The notes beneath the pieces are model-generated. The model had not been told where the DNA came from. It made no database searches and saw only the letters and a list, made by a program, of their open reading frames with translations. Below, one piece after another: positions 43,717-52,577 of a stretch of DNA of 64,000 nt. A program made the position numbers and the translations under genes. Origin of the DNA: Endoryza foliicola (GTDB lineage Bacteria; Bacteroidota; Bacteroidia; Chitinophagales; Chitinophagaceae); assembly GCA_965226965.1 (NCBI GenBank), contig OZ245715.1, positions 3,782,001-3,846,000 on the forward strand, written 5' to 3'. Position 1 is the first letter of the stretch, and each line of letters starts with the position of its first letter.

Positions 43717-44262
43717 ATGTTATATTATTGGTACAAAATAGCCGGAATACTGATCGCTAAAAACTTTCAATCGAAGATTGATATTGAAAAGGAACTGAGC
43801 AGAACATTTCGTGTAAGATTGTTTGATTGTGACGGCTTGCGTGTGATGACTGCATTCAAGTATCCTGCTTATATGGATTTTATTCGCTGGGAAATGATTG
43901 CACGCTCGAATTTATACAAAGAAATTGTATTAAAAGGATTGGCACCTACTCTTGGTTCACAAAAAATAATTTATCGAAAGCCGCTGAAACGCTGGACAAA
44001 ATTTACTCTAAAATGCACCACAGCCGGATGGGATGAAAAATGGGTGTATCATATTCATAAATTCGAACAAGGGGGCGAAGTAAAAGCAATTGGTATTACT
44101 CGAGCTTTAATTTGGAGAAAAGACAAACCTCAAATTTTACATCAAATTTTATCGAATGCCGGTGTAAAAGATCTCAACAAAAAACCACCCGAATGGGTGT
44201 TACAATTATTTCAAAACGATCATGATATCATTGCCGGAACTATCGATGATTTGACTTCTTAA
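43717..44262 (+). CDS. Hotdog-fold thioesterase (THEM6-like)
   Basis: A 181-residue protein of the acyl-thioesterase hotdog group: FRVRLFDCDGLRVMTAFKYPAYMDFIRWEMIARS is the core helix region with a D/N typical of 4-hydroxybenzoyl-CoA-type thioesterases, followed by IIYRKPLKRWTKFTLKC and EVKAIGITRALIW. Similar proteins are called THEM6-like or 'acyl-CoA thioesterase'. ATG at 43717 is used in place of a TTG ten codons earlier. TTGACG at 43640 lies 39 bases upstream of a TAAGATTA box, a weaker copy of the shared motif. Confidence 0.83.
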   Translation: MLYYWYKIAGILIAKNFQSKIDIEKELSRTFRVRLFDCDGLRVMTAFKYPAYMDFIRWEMIARSNLYKEIVLKGLAPTLGSQKIIYRKPLKRWTKFTLKCTTAGWDEKWVYHIHKFEQGGEVKAIGITRALIWRKDKPQILHQILSNAGVKDLNKKPPEWVLQLFQNDHDIIAGTIDDLTS

Positions 44263-44269
44263 TTAGGTT

Positions 44270-44400
44270 CGATATAAATACCCATGGTTGCAACTATGTC
44301 GCCCCTACGGAGCTATGAATTGGGGGGCATACAATATTACCATTTGCTACAATAATGCCGCCCCTACGGGGCTGTGAATGTGGGAAACAAAAAACTGCTA
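44270..44400. repeat. REP-like hairpin pair
   Basis: GTCGCCCCTACGGAGC and GCCGCCCCTACGGGGCT, about 70 bases apart, match the pair near 39.9 kb in both words and spacing (intervening ATTTGCTACAATAATGCC-type sequence). Confidence 0.7.
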
Positions 44401-44427
44401 TTCGCTATAATCATATAAACACATAAA

Positions 44428-45267
44428 GTGAAAATGTTTAATCGGATATGGATTCTAGGCGTCGTTTTACTTTTAGCCACTTTCCTCGGATGGGCCTATC
44501 GTCATCCCACCGAGTCTGTTGCAATTCAGAAAAGTAACGTAAAAGAGGAGCTATCCATTGACAGCAGTATCAAAACCATTCATGTGTTTGTTGCACTGTG
44601 CGACAATAAGTACCAAGGAATTGTGCCGGTTCCGGCTGCAATAGGAAACGGTCAAGACAAAGAGAATAATCTATACTGGGGATGTAGCATGGGCGTACGA
44701 ACTTATTTTAAAAAAAGTTCGCAATGGATTTTAGTCAGAAAATACCCAATAAACAACAAAGTATTGGAACGAATTGTGTTCAAACACAAAACTAAAAACT
44801 TCTATTTGGTTGCAGATGCGTACAATGGAAAAAACATCAAAGAGTGTACAGAGGATTTCTTGAACAGCTGTGCCGGAAAGAAAATGGACACACTCCATAT
44901 CAACGGAAAGGTATTGGGAATAAACGGTCGTTCGAAACTACTATCTTATATTGGACATGATGGACTGATGGATTTTTCTTTAACTAACAGCTTTGTCAAT
45001 ACAGATAACATTAAAAGAGATGCCATTATTCTGGCATGCATCAGCAAAACCTATTTCAAATCACACTTGTTGGCTACAAAAGCCAATCCGTTGGTGTGGA
45101 CCACTGGTCTGATGTGCCCCGAAGCCTATACGCTTCACGATGCATTGGATGGATATCTATTAAACGAAAGCTCGGAGCAAATTAGAACGCGGGCTGCTAA
45201 AGCTTACAATAAATATCAGAAATGCGGCGTGAAGGCAGCAAGGAATTTGCTGGTTACGGGATATTGA
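44428..45267 (+). CDS. Exported conserved protein of unknown function
   Basis: A 279-residue protein with an N-terminal membrane anchor or signal (about 7-24). IHVFVALCDNKYQGIVPVPAAIGNGQDKENNLYWGCSMGVRTYF (57-101) is a conserved-looking block that I associate with a family of unknown function also found outside Bacteroidota. Later come VLGINGRSKLLSYIGHDGLMDF and a cysteine-containing ILACISKTYF, then TTGLMCPEAYTLHDALDGYL. D, C, H and G positions could form an active site. Function unknown. Confidence 0.78.
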   Translation: MKMFNRIWILGVVLLLATFLGWAYRHPTESVAIQKSNVKEELSIDSSIKTIHVFVALCDNKYQGIVPVPAAIGNGQDKENNLYWGCSMGVRTYFKKSSQWILVRKYPINNKVLERIVFKHKTKNFYLVADAYNGKNIKECTEDFLNSCAGKKMDTLHINGKVLGINGRSKLLSYIGHDGLMDFSLTNSFVNTDNIKRDAIILACISKTYFKSHLLATKANPLVWTTGLMCPEAYTLHDALDGYLLNESSEQIRTRAAKAYNKYQKCGVKAARNLLVTGY

Positions 45268-45329
45268 CATTTCTGAGCGGTGCATTTCATTATTACACCA
45301 ACCATCTAAACTGTAAAGCAAGTATTTAT

Positions 45330-45540
45330 GGTAATACTAACTAGACTTTTCTTGACCACGGATTCGCACAAATTATGACAGATTTACACAGATTAGGGGC
45401 TGAGTATTCTGTTAGACACTACGAATAACGGACTCTAATCTGTGGTATCTATACTCAAAATCTGAGTTATCTGTGGTTTCAAAAAAACTTCGCGACATCT
45501 CCGCGCTCTGGGTTCGTTGCGGCGAAAACCCTCTAAAAAT
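45330..45540. repeat. Dispersed repeat with AATCTGTGG and CTTCGCGAC words
   Basis: This segment has the words TCTAATCTGTGG, ATCTGTGGTTTC and CTTCGCGACATCTCCGCGCTCTGG. The same words occur at 490-600, 40.06 and 61.3 kb. It extends into the first codons of the following open frame. Confidence 0.55.
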
Positions 45541-46381
45541 AGAACCAAAACAATTCCTTTTGAAACTCATAAAAATCATCACCCATATCCTTCTATTTCT
45601 CGTTTTAACGATGCTCACCCAAATTGGTGGCATCGCCTATCTTATATACCTAGGATTCAAAAAACACCTCGATAAATTCACCGGTCATCGTATTATTCGA
45701 TCACTCTATCGATCAATCTTATTCTTATTGATCTACAGCACCATCAGCTTCGGCATTATTCCCTTTATAGCAGCCTCGCTAGGAAGAGTTCAATTGCCTC
45801 TATCCGAACAACATCATTTGAAACCACTAAACAGATTCACCTTTTTACTAAATAGAAACTATGTAAGCCCTGAACTAAAACAAACCACCTTCAGTGTAGC
45901 GGAGGAACTGAATAAAAAATTCCCGGGAACTGTCGTTAATTATCTCGATGCCGGCTTTCCCTTTTTTGATGGCTTTCCGCTCTTTCCGCACCTCAGTCAC
46001 AACGACGGCAAAAAGCTTGATCTCGCCTTCCTTTATATTGATGCCCACAATCAGCGTCCTACCAACGAAACACCCTCTTTCATCGGCTATGGCATTTCGG
46101 AAGAACCTCGAGCGAATGAAATCAATACCGCCAGCAATTGTGCTTCCCAAGGATACTGGCAGTACAGTTTTCTTAAAAAAATAATTCCGCAATCCTACAA
46201 AAATGATTACATTTTTGATAGCCTTCGAACCAAAGAATTGGTCAACAGCTTTGCAAAACAAGAATCCATTAAGAAACTCTTCATTGAACCCCATTTGAAA
46301 ACGAGATTGAAATTGCCATCCTCCAAAATCCGCTTTCATGGATGCGGGGCTGTAAGGCACGACGATCATTTGCATGTGTAA
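45473..46381 (+). CDS. Membrane-anchored LAS-type zinc peptidase
   Basis: A protein of up to 302 residues with two N-terminal membrane spans and a C-terminal domain that fits the LAS peptidase pattern. H176-x6-D183 (HNDGKKLD) corresponds to the HxxxxxxD zinc-ligand motif, and H299-x-H301 near the end (HDDHLH) to the HxH motif. LAS members include MepA, VanX and D-Ala-D-Ala carboxypeptidases, so an envelope murein-related activity is likely. The first 29 codons from GTG at 45473 lie in dispersed repeat DNA; TTG at 45560 (KLIKIITHILL) is the more plausible start. Confirmation would need a structural alignment. Confidence 0.72.
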   Translation: MVSKKLRDISALWVRCGENPLKIEPKQFLLKLIKIITHILLFLVLTMLTQIGGIAYLIYLGFKKHLDKFTGHRIIRSLYRSILFLLIYSTISFGIIPFIAASLGRVQLPLSEQHHLKPLNRFTFLLNRNYVSPELKQTTFSVAEELNKKFPGTVVNYLDAGFPFFDGFPLFPHLSHNDGKKLDLAFLYIDAHNQRPTNETPSFIGYGISEEPRANEINTASNCASQGYWQYSFLKKIIPQSYKNDYIFDSLRTKELVNSFAKQESIKKLFIEPHLKTRLKLPSSKIRFHGCGAVRHDDHLHV

Positions 46382-46430
46382 ATCGATTAGATGGATCTAA
46401 AAAGCTAATAATTTAAAATAGACTTAACTA

Positions 46431-46790
46431 ATGATGAAACACGACACCATTGAAAGTCAAATCTCCAATCTTCTCGATCGTCAATTCGAATTGAATGATA
46501 TTCGTACTCACTTAGCAAGTATTGGTTACGATACACACACAATTGACGATGCACTTAAAAAGGTGCTATTACAACGAGCAAATGCATCAAACAAACACGT
46601 TAGTACCAGACAAGGGCTCAGAGGCTTCCAATTCATTTTAGCAGGAATCATCACTCTCTTATCAATTATCTTTATTGATATCAAATCAGATAGTCCTAGG
46701 TTTGATATTCTGCGCATATTCATCGGAATCTTAGCTATTGTTTGGGGAATTATTGTTGCCACCAGGCCATTAAAAGACTCCAATCACTAA
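46431..46790 (+). CDS. Two-span membrane protein of unknown function
   Basis: A 119-residue protein. The N-terminal 55 residues are charged and helical (SNLLDRQFELNDIRTHLASIGYDTHTIDDAL), similar to the UBA-like/SHOCT-type short modules often attached to membrane proteins. Two spans follow at about 65-82 and 92-108. No specific family is recognised. Single gene. Confidence 0.68.
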   Translation: MMKHDTIESQISNLLDRQFELNDIRTHLASIGYDTHTIDDALKKVLLQRANASNKHVSTRQGLRGFQFILAGIITLLSIIFIDIKSDSPRFDILRIFIGILAIVWGIIVATRPLKDSNH

Positions 46791-46967
46791 ACCAAACATA
46801 ATAGTCTATCCTAATATATTACATGCCATTCAAATTCAATCATTTACCAAACACTTCAATTCAATTTTAGAAGAATTAACGATAAACCTTTAGTCGGAAG
46901 CATTTTTAACGGATTCTTCCTATCTTTAATTAGAAACCGATCTCTCTTACTTTTAAACCTTTTGATC

Positions 46968-47336
46968 ATGAAAGCTTTACTCCTTTTAATTTTCGCCTAC
47001 TTTTATCAGTTTGTCGGAACACCCGTTAACGATACGCCTAGGAAAGTATACTATTTCTGCACTTCTCGTGCGTCTAACTGGACAGAAACAAAAGACAAAG
47101 TATTTGTTTTGTACACTGAAATCAAAGAAACCACTCTTTCGGAAGACCAGCTAAAACCACTAGCTAAAAAATGGGGCGCCTACGTTGATGGGAATTGCAA
47201 AAATGAAGTTCGCTGCAGTTCGGATCTTAACACCTATGCTAGTTTTGAGCAAGCTGAAAAAGAACTTGAAAAATTCTTACAGTACTGCAAAGAGCATCCA
47301 AATTTCGAGGTGAGCAAAGTGAATCCGACAGAATAG
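46968..47336 (+). CDS. Secreted protein of unknown function
   Basis: A 122-residue exported protein beginning MKALLLLIFAYFYQF. ATG at 46968 gives a cleaner signal peptide than the ATG two codons earlier. The mature part has YYFCTSRASNWTETKDKVFVLYTEI, an A-D-G-x-C-K-N pattern and two further cysteines, with the last helix rich in E and K. No family recognised. It is followed by a long hairpin, probably its terminator. Confidence 0.72.
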   Translation: MKALLLLIFAYFYQFVGTPVNDTPRKVYYFCTSRASNWTETKDKVFVLYTEIKETTLSEDQLKPLAKKWGAYVDGNCKNEVRCSSDLNTYASFEQAEKELEKFLQYCKEHPNFEVSKVNPTE

Positions 47337-47360
47337 AACTCTATTAATCCAACAACATTT

Positions 47361-47400
47361 GTGAACCCATTCATAACCCTTCGGTAGCGAATGGGTTCAC
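47361..47400 (+). terminator. Strong hairpin, probable terminator
   Basis: GTGAACCCATTC and GAATGGGTTCAC form a perfect 12-base stem around a 16-base loop containing CTTCGG, followed by CATTTTATC. It lies between two genes and ends the upstream transcript. Confidence 0.75.
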
Positions 47401-47431
47401 CATTTTATCTGTACCTTTCAGAAAAAGACTT

Positions 47432-47794
47432 ATGAATTTTTCGAAATTGGTTCCCAATATCTTTTATCAAAACATCCATGATGGACTCGCTCTATTTGTT
47501 GATTGCCTGCAATTCAAAATTGGGCATCAAGAATTGAATGCCTCTACCCCCTTTTGTGTTGTAGAGAAGGACGGGCTTCGGATTAATCTTTTTCAAGATG
47601 CATTTTATGCAAAAGAGCACCATCCTGAATTCCGATTGGTAACCGATTCTATTGAAGAAGTATACCGTCAGGTTTCCAGCACACATCCGCAATTACTGCA
47701 TCCGAACTTGAATAAAATAACACTAAGGCCCTGGGGCGCCAAAGAATTTGCATTGAAAGACGGGCAACTAGGAATCATCATTCAGGAATGGTAA
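47432..47794 (+). CDS. VOC/bleomycin-resistance-like protein
   Basis: A 120-residue glyoxalase-fold protein: VPNIFYQNIHDGLALFVDCLQFKIGHQEL is the usual opening, ending WGAKEFALKDGQLGIIIQEW. The set F-Y-x-N-I-x-x-x-x-x-F resembles bleomycin-resistance-type and dioxygenase-type VOC proteins. The substrate is not known. Single gene directly after a terminator. Confidence 0.86.
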   Translation: MNFSKLVPNIFYQNIHDGLALFVDCLQFKIGHQELNASTPFCVVEKDGLRINLFQDAFYAKEHHPEFRLVTDSIEEVYRQVSSTHPQLLHPNLNKITLRPWGAKEFALKDGQLGIIIQEW

Positions 47795-47913
47795 TACCCT
47801 TTGCTTTCCACCCATCTGTTGAACCAACGTATGCAATCACCCACAAAAAATCAAAATTTCACCTACATCATATTTTTTTGTAACTTATCCCCCTAGTTTA
47901 GAAAACGAACTGT

Positions 47914-48411
47914 ATGAAATACACCCTCCCCTATTTTGGTGAATTGGATTTAACCGATCTTGAAGACAGATACGATGTTAGCTTTGAGTTCAATGGCGAA
48001 GAAATAGATGCCGACTTGAATTTCGACGAAGCAAAAATTGAGCAAAAACATTTGGATATTGTCAAGAACTTTTTGGACAAACTAACAGAGTTTGATGCTA
48101 AAAACCACCAACACATTCTAAATGATTTTCGAAGTGAGAAAGGAGACACCGTAAAAGAGTACCTCAGTTTTCATTTAGAACAAATACCAAAAGACGAATT
48201 GGTCGGCCTTGTTGATTTTAACGATACAGCAGTTAGTCCTGAGGAACAACTGTTCAAAGCTATCAAATTAGTGCGTGTTGGTTTTTACCCCCATGATGAA
48301 GAGCAGATTGTTGTATTTGATTATTCTATTGGAAGAAACCTAACTGATCATATTATTGTAGTGGATGTAGACAAGAAAGGCAATTTGAACTATATAACCA
48401 TGGAAAGCTAA
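47914..48411 (+). CDS. DUF2004 family protein
   Basis: A 165-residue cytoplasmic protein with MKYTLPYFGELDLTDLEDRYDVSFEFNGEEIDADLNF at the start, the defining stretch of DUF2004, and a C-terminal LVRVGFYPHDEEQIVVFDYSIGRNLTDHIIVV. Proteins of this group often serve as immunity-like or unknown partners; no function is established. Acidic throughout. Single gene. Confidence 0.9.
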   Translation: MKYTLPYFGELDLTDLEDRYDVSFEFNGEEIDADLNFDEAKIEQKHLDIVKNFLDKLTEFDAKNHQHILNDFRSEKGDTVKEYLSFHLEQIPKDELVGLVDFNDTAVSPEEQLFKAIKLVRVGFYPHDEEQIVVFDYSIGRNLTDHIIVVDVDKKGNLNYITMES

Positions 48412-48723
48412 TACATGAAAACCAGTGATTGAGTTATTAAGTTGTTTAGTAATTCAGTGATCGCACCAAAAAATCGTTACACCTAAAATATCCACCTTTA
48501 AAAACGCTTCTTTAAGCGGAAGACTTGTGAAATGCGCCGAACTTAAAAACTCCATCACTAAATCACTCAAATACTCCCTTCTTAGCTTGTTCAAACGAGA
48601 TCCGCCAACTCAAATAAAAACCGCTTCATTGAGGCGATTCCATCTTACTGCCTTATCTTTCCAACACCAATACCATATTGAATAAAATCAATATATTAAC
48701 TGATTACATTTATAAGAACTACC
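48412..48723. repeat. Degenerate AT-rich hairpin element
   Basis: Between about 48427 and 48575 the order TTATTAAGTTGTTTAG ... AACTTAAAAACT ... AAATCACTCAAA matches the AT-rich hairpin element of the 17-28 kb region, but with many changes and a TTAAAAACGCTTC core. No gene is supported in this gap. Confidence 0.55.
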
Positions 48724-50160
48724 ATGAAATTTTTTTATACCTTATCTCTTCTCATTACACCATTCATCGCTATTTCTCAAAACTGTCATTGCGATAGCCT
48801 CTTTCTGGAAACTCGTCAATTAGTAGAAGAAAATTATGCCGGATGGTTCGATAAAGTAAGTCCGAAAAACAAGGCAGTATATCAAAATTGGACGCAACAA
48901 AAATACCTGAAGTCCAAAGCAGTGAAAACCGACAGCACCTGCGCGAAACTGTTAAAAGAATGGATCGGCTTTTTCAAAGACAAACACCTCCGAGTTTTGT
49001 ATAGTCAGCCTCAGAAAGCCTCAACGCCCCAACAAAGAAACGAAACCCCTATTCAGATTATCAAGTACTCCTTAACTGAAGCAAGTGCTCAGGACTATTT
49101 CAAAACAGCAACAACCTTAGATCCTATTGAAGGCATCTACAGCAACGCCAATTACAAGCTTGCCATAATAAAGGCAAAACCTAATTTATTCTACGCTGTT
49201 ATACTAAGCTCTCAAAACGAAAATTGGACAGTAGGGGAAGTAAAACTTACCATAGAAAAAAAGGGTGCTACCTATTTGGGCACCTTCTACGCAGGAGATA
49301 AAACCGAAACTTCCACTCATACGGTATCATTGGTAGACAATGTGTTGGATTTCGATATTGTGTTTTTTGAAAAACTGAGTCCCTACTCAGGAACCAAACG
49401 CGATCTAACAGAATACGAAATCAGTAAAGACAAAGATGCCCCTAGTCTTCAATTCAAAAATGATCTCGCAATTTGGACCTTCCCAACTTTTTATAGCAAT
49501 TCAGAAGAGCAAACGGCTTTTCTTCTCGAAAAATATAAAAACAAATTGGCTGAAACACCTTATTGGATCATTGACCTGAGAAACAATGCCGGCGGCGATT
49601 ACAGAGTGGGATGGCAATTGTTCCCCTATATCTATTCCAAACCTGTAGTGAAATACTACGGTGAAATGCGTTTATCGAAGCAAAACATAGAGCTCTGGTT
49701 CAATAGCTTTGTTAAGAATTACTATGACCAAGCCGATGACAAAACGAAGAAAGAAATTGATGATGAACTCGCCGTTATGAGAAGTCAGATTGGAAAAATG
49801 TACAATGGCCGTAACAAAGCCACCGACACCTTGCAGCTAGCAAAAATACTTCCCAACCCTAAAAAGATTGCGATCTTAATCAACGAAAATACCATAAGCA
49901 GCGGCGAACTCTTTACAATGTTGGCGCAGCAGAGTGACAAAGTAGTAGTAATGGGTACCAACTCAGGTGGAATGATGGATTATGGAAATGTACTGCGTTA
50001 CAAAACAACCTATCCAACAATAAGAATACAAATTCCCATTGATCGAATGTTGTGGTTGAATACAGGTTTTTCGGTTGATAAAGCAGGGTTATCACCCCAA
50101 TTGAAATTCAAAAATGGTGATTGGATAGAACAAGCGATACAATATCTGAAAATGAACTAG
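48724..50160 (+). CDS. Secreted S41-family peptidase
   Basis: A 478-residue exported protein with a signal peptide ending near AISQN (residue 19). The C-terminal third is an S41 (tail-specific protease-like) domain: WIIDLRNNAGGDYRVGW (about 281-297) and INENTISSGELF (about 386-397), with S393 as likely nucleophile, then MGTNSGGMMDYGN. The middle part (100-250) lacks a recognisable PDZ domain. Many Bacteroidota encode such 'S41 family peptidases' of unknown substrate. Single gene. Confidence 0.9.
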   Translation: MKFFYTLSLLITPFIAISQNCHCDSLFLETRQLVEENYAGWFDKVSPKNKAVYQNWTQQKYLKSKAVKTDSTCAKLLKEWIGFFKDKHLRVLYSQPQKASTPQQRNETPIQIIKYSLTEASAQDYFKTATTLDPIEGIYSNANYKLAIIKAKPNLFYAVILSSQNENWTVGEVKLTIEKKGATYLGTFYAGDKTETSTHTVSLVDNVLDFDIVFFEKLSPYSGTKRDLTEYEISKDKDAPSLQFKNDLAIWTFPTFYSNSEEQTAFLLEKYKNKLAETPYWIIDLRNNAGGDYRVGWQLFPYIYSKPVVKYYGEMRLSKQNIELWFNSFVKNYYDQADDKTKKEIDDELAVMRSQIGKMYNGRNKATDTLQLAKILPNPKKIAILINENTISSGELFTMLAQQSDKVVVMGTNSGGMMDYGNVLRYKTTYPTIRIQIPIDRMLWLNTGFSVDKAGLSPQLKFKNGDWIEQAIQYLKMN

Positions 50161-50188
50161 TTTTATTTCCATAAACGTATAAAAACGG

Positions 50189-50590
50189 ATGATTATGGAT
50201 GTTCTTGACAGTGGACCTTTTTATCATGGCACAAGGGCCCAACTCAAAATCGGCGATTATTTAACAGCGGGGTTTCAGTCGAACTATTACCCGGAAGTAA
50301 TCATGAATCACATTTATTTTACTGCCTTGATCAATGGTGCGGGATTAGCGGCAGAACTAGCAAACGGAGACAATCCTCCAACTGTATACTTAGTTGAGCC
50401 AACCGGCAGTTTTGAAAACGACCCGAATGTTACTGATAAAAAATTTCCCGGCAATCCAACCAGATCGTATAGAAGTACGGCTCCTCTAAAAATTATTGGA
50501 ATTGCTGCGGAATGGACCCGCCTGACGAGTGAAGAACTAAATAACTGGAAAGAACGTATTGCAAACATCAAAGGGGCCATCATCAATTAA
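50189..50590 (+). CDS. arr: Rifampin ADP-ribosyltransferase (Arr)
   Basis: A 133-residue enzyme that inactivates rifampin by ADP-ribosylation with NAD+. GPFYHGTRAQLKIGDYLTAGF (9-29) with H13-G14-T15, then HIYFTALINGAGLAAELA, and YLVEPTGSFENDPNVTDKKFPGNPTRSYRS are nearly motif-for-motif those of Arr-2 and Arr-ms. The length is as expected for the family. The start is ATG at 50189; residue 3 is another methionine. Arr genes are common both as chromosomal genes and as integron cassettes. No attC-like site was seen next to it here. Confidence 0.95.
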   Translation: MIMDVLDSGPFYHGTRAQLKIGDYLTAGFQSNYYPEVIMNHIYFTALINGAGLAAELANGDNPPTVYLVEPTGSFENDPNVTDKKFPGNPTRSYRSTAPLKIIGIAAEWTRLTSEELNNWKERIANIKGAIIN

Positions 50591-50599
50591 ATTCATAGT

Positions 50600-51172
50600 A
50601 TGCGCAACATTATTTCATTCATGCACATTTCTCTCGACGGGTTCGTTTGCGGACCCAATGGAGAAATGAATTGGATCAAAGTAGACGATGAAATTTTTGA
50701 TCACGTTGAGAAACGTATCATGAAGACTGATACTGCCTTGTACGGCAGAGTTACTTACGAAATGATGCAAAGCTATTGGCCAACTGCAGCCGAACAGCCG
50801 AATGCAAGTAATCATGACAAGAATCATTCGAAGTGGTACAGTAAAGCACACAAGATCGTGCTATCGAATCGTTTAAAAGACAAGCAGTTCGAAAACACAA
50901 CCATTCTTTCAGAGAATTTTATCGCCGACCTAAAAGCAATTAAAGAAACCGAAGGATCGGAAATTCTGGTATTTGGGAGTCCAAGTACTACTCATGCGCT
51001 TATTCATGCCGGTATGATTGACGGCTATTGGCTCTTTATTAACCCGATACTATTAGGTTCAGGAATTCCGCTATTTAGTAATGGCAGTTCCCAAAAACTG
51101 CTTCAACGAATTTCTACACATGAATTCAAAAATGGCGTAACCGAATTGAACTATGAAGTGAGGCCTTCTTAA
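50600..51172 (+). CDS. Dihydrofolate-reductase-fold protein (RibD C-terminal type)
   Basis: A 190-residue protein with the RibD C-terminal/DHFR-like pattern: FMHISLDGFVCGPNGEMNW at the start, TALYGRVTYEMMQSYWP, KIVLSNRLKDKQFENT and SEILVFGSPSTTHALI. These are widespread putative NADPH-dependent reductases, not the DHFR that gives trimethoprim resistance. It begins 9 bases after the arr stop, so the two probably share a transcript. Confidence 0.88.
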   Translation: MRNIISFMHISLDGFVCGPNGEMNWIKVDDEIFDHVEKRIMKTDTALYGRVTYEMMQSYWPTAAEQPNASNHDKNHSKWYSKAHKIVLSNRLKDKQFENTTILSENFIADLKAIKETEGSEILVFGSPSTTHALIHAGMIDGYWLFINPILLGSGIPLFSNGSSQKLLQRISTHEFKNGVTELNYEVRPS

Positions 51173-51242
51173 TTTTCTATTAAATAGCTGTGAACGGTGC
51201 AGCGTTTTGGTGCAAGTAAAAGTCTTTCTGAAAACAAGTCAA

Positions 51243-51686
51243 ATGAAATTGACTAAAACCATTTTATTTATTACTGCGGTAGTGGCATTTACCGCTTGTG
51301 ATCGAAACGGACTGTCCAACCCCATCGATTCAAAAGACCTAAAAGGAATTTGGGAATACCGTGGCTCCAAAGGAGGCATGGTAGCCTATCCTGATCCTGC
51401 CTCCTATGCACCTGGAAATGGAAATCTATGGAAATTCAGTACCGGCAAATTCCAGTATGTTTTCAAAGATTCTATCTACAGATCCGGGATTTATAGAATA
51501 AGTGTAGGAACAGGAACCGACTTAAATGAATCACGTCCAATAGACCAATTCTACTTTAACAACGAAGCCGCTGAAAGCATGGAACTCGTAAATGATACTT
51601 TAAAAATTTATTACGGGATGATTGCTGCCGATGGAGTAGTGAATTACTATGTGAAAATTTCCAACGACACCAGCTTTGTAAAATAA
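51243..51686 (+). CDS. Lipoprotein of unknown function
   Basis: A 147-residue predicted lipoprotein with lipobox FTAC after MKLTKTILFITAVVA. ATG at 51243 is chosen because it starts the lipoprotein signal; the longer frame from 51207 has none. The mature part has DLKGIWEYRGSKGGMVAYPDPA and a beta-rich remainder like lipocalin-like calycin domains (G-x-W opening). No function known. Confidence 0.73.
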   Translation: MKLTKTILFITAVVAFTACDRNGLSNPIDSKDLKGIWEYRGSKGGMVAYPDPASYAPGNGNLWKFSTGKFQYVFKDSIYRSGIYRISVGTGTDLNESRPIDQFYFNNEAAESMELVNDTLKIYYGMIAADGVVNYYVKISNDTSFVK

Positions 51687-51800
51687 ACCAGGACCTCGCA
51701 TTGACCTAATAATCTGACTTACTGCTACCGGTACTTTAAAACTTTCGGAAAGCATTATAAGCGGCTCAAAAATTAGCCGGCATTTGTGTAAGTTTACACC

Positions 51801-52529
51801 ATGAAAAATCTATCAATTCTTGCAATTGTATTCATTCAATCCACTTCCTTATTCGCTCAACCAAAGCAAGCTCCCTTAAAAATTGAGCACTTAACAGAAA
51901 ATTTCTATATATACACCACCTATCATCTTTATCAAAATGAACCGGTACAAGCAAATGGAATGTATTTGGTTACAAAAGAAGGTGTGGTGCTGTTTGACAC
52001 ACCTTGGGATACAACCCAATTTCAACCTTTGCTCGACAGCATTGAATACAAACACCACAAAAAAGTGATTCTTTGCATTGCCACGCATTTCCACGATGAT
52101 AAAACAGCCGGCCTTGAATATTACAAACTAAAGGGAATCAAAACCTATACCACTGTTCTCACCGATCAGTGGAGTGAGAAAAGAAATATGAAAAGAGCTG
52201 ACAATTTGATTTCGAACGATACCCTATTTTCCGTTGGGGGCTATCGATTCAAAACCTTCTATCCCGGAGAAGGACATACGGCAGACAATATTGTGATCTG
52301 GTTTGAAAAAGAACGGCTTCTAATAGCTGGTTGTTTAATAAAAGGCTCAGATGCAGAAAATCTTGGCTTTTTAGGAGATGCCAATCCGGCAGCCTATGCC
52401 GCTACCGTTCAACGGGTGATAGACTATTGTAAAAATCCGAAATTTGTTGTTATAACCCACAGTCCGGGATACAGCCCTAAAACCATCCTACATACGCTGA
52501 AGCTAGCAAAGGAATTGCCGCAAAAGTAA
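51801..52529 (+). CDS. Subclass B1-like metallo-beta-lactamase
   Basis: A 242-residue periplasmic zinc enzyme expected to hydrolyse beta-lactams. Signal peptide ends LFAQ (residue 20). Ligands in B1 order are H96, H98 and D100 (HFHDD), H159 (GEGHTADN), C178 (AGCLIKG) and H220 (ITHSPGY). GEGHTADNIV and GCLIKGSDAENLG are typical of the BlaB/IND/CcrA group common in Bacteroidota. The last ligand sits in THS-PG in place of the usual GH-x-x-W, a small departure. It lies near arr and a nucleotidyltransferase gene. Activity is very likely but substrate range cannot be read from sequence. Confidence 0.91.
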   Translation: MKNLSILAIVFIQSTSLFAQPKQAPLKIEHLTENFYIYTTYHLYQNEPVQANGMYLVTKEGVVLFDTPWDTTQFQPLLDSIEYKHHKKVILCIATHFHDDKTAGLEYYKLKGIKTYTTVLTDQWSEKRNMKRADNLISNDTLFSVGGYRFKTFYPGEGHTADNIVIWFEKERLLIAGCLIKGSDAENLGFLGDANPAAYAATVQRVIDYCKNPKFVVITHSPGYSPKTILHTLKLAKELPQK

Positions 52530-52577
52530 ATTCCTCGATCTTCGTATTAGAAAATACTAATCTCTTTAACTTCAAGA

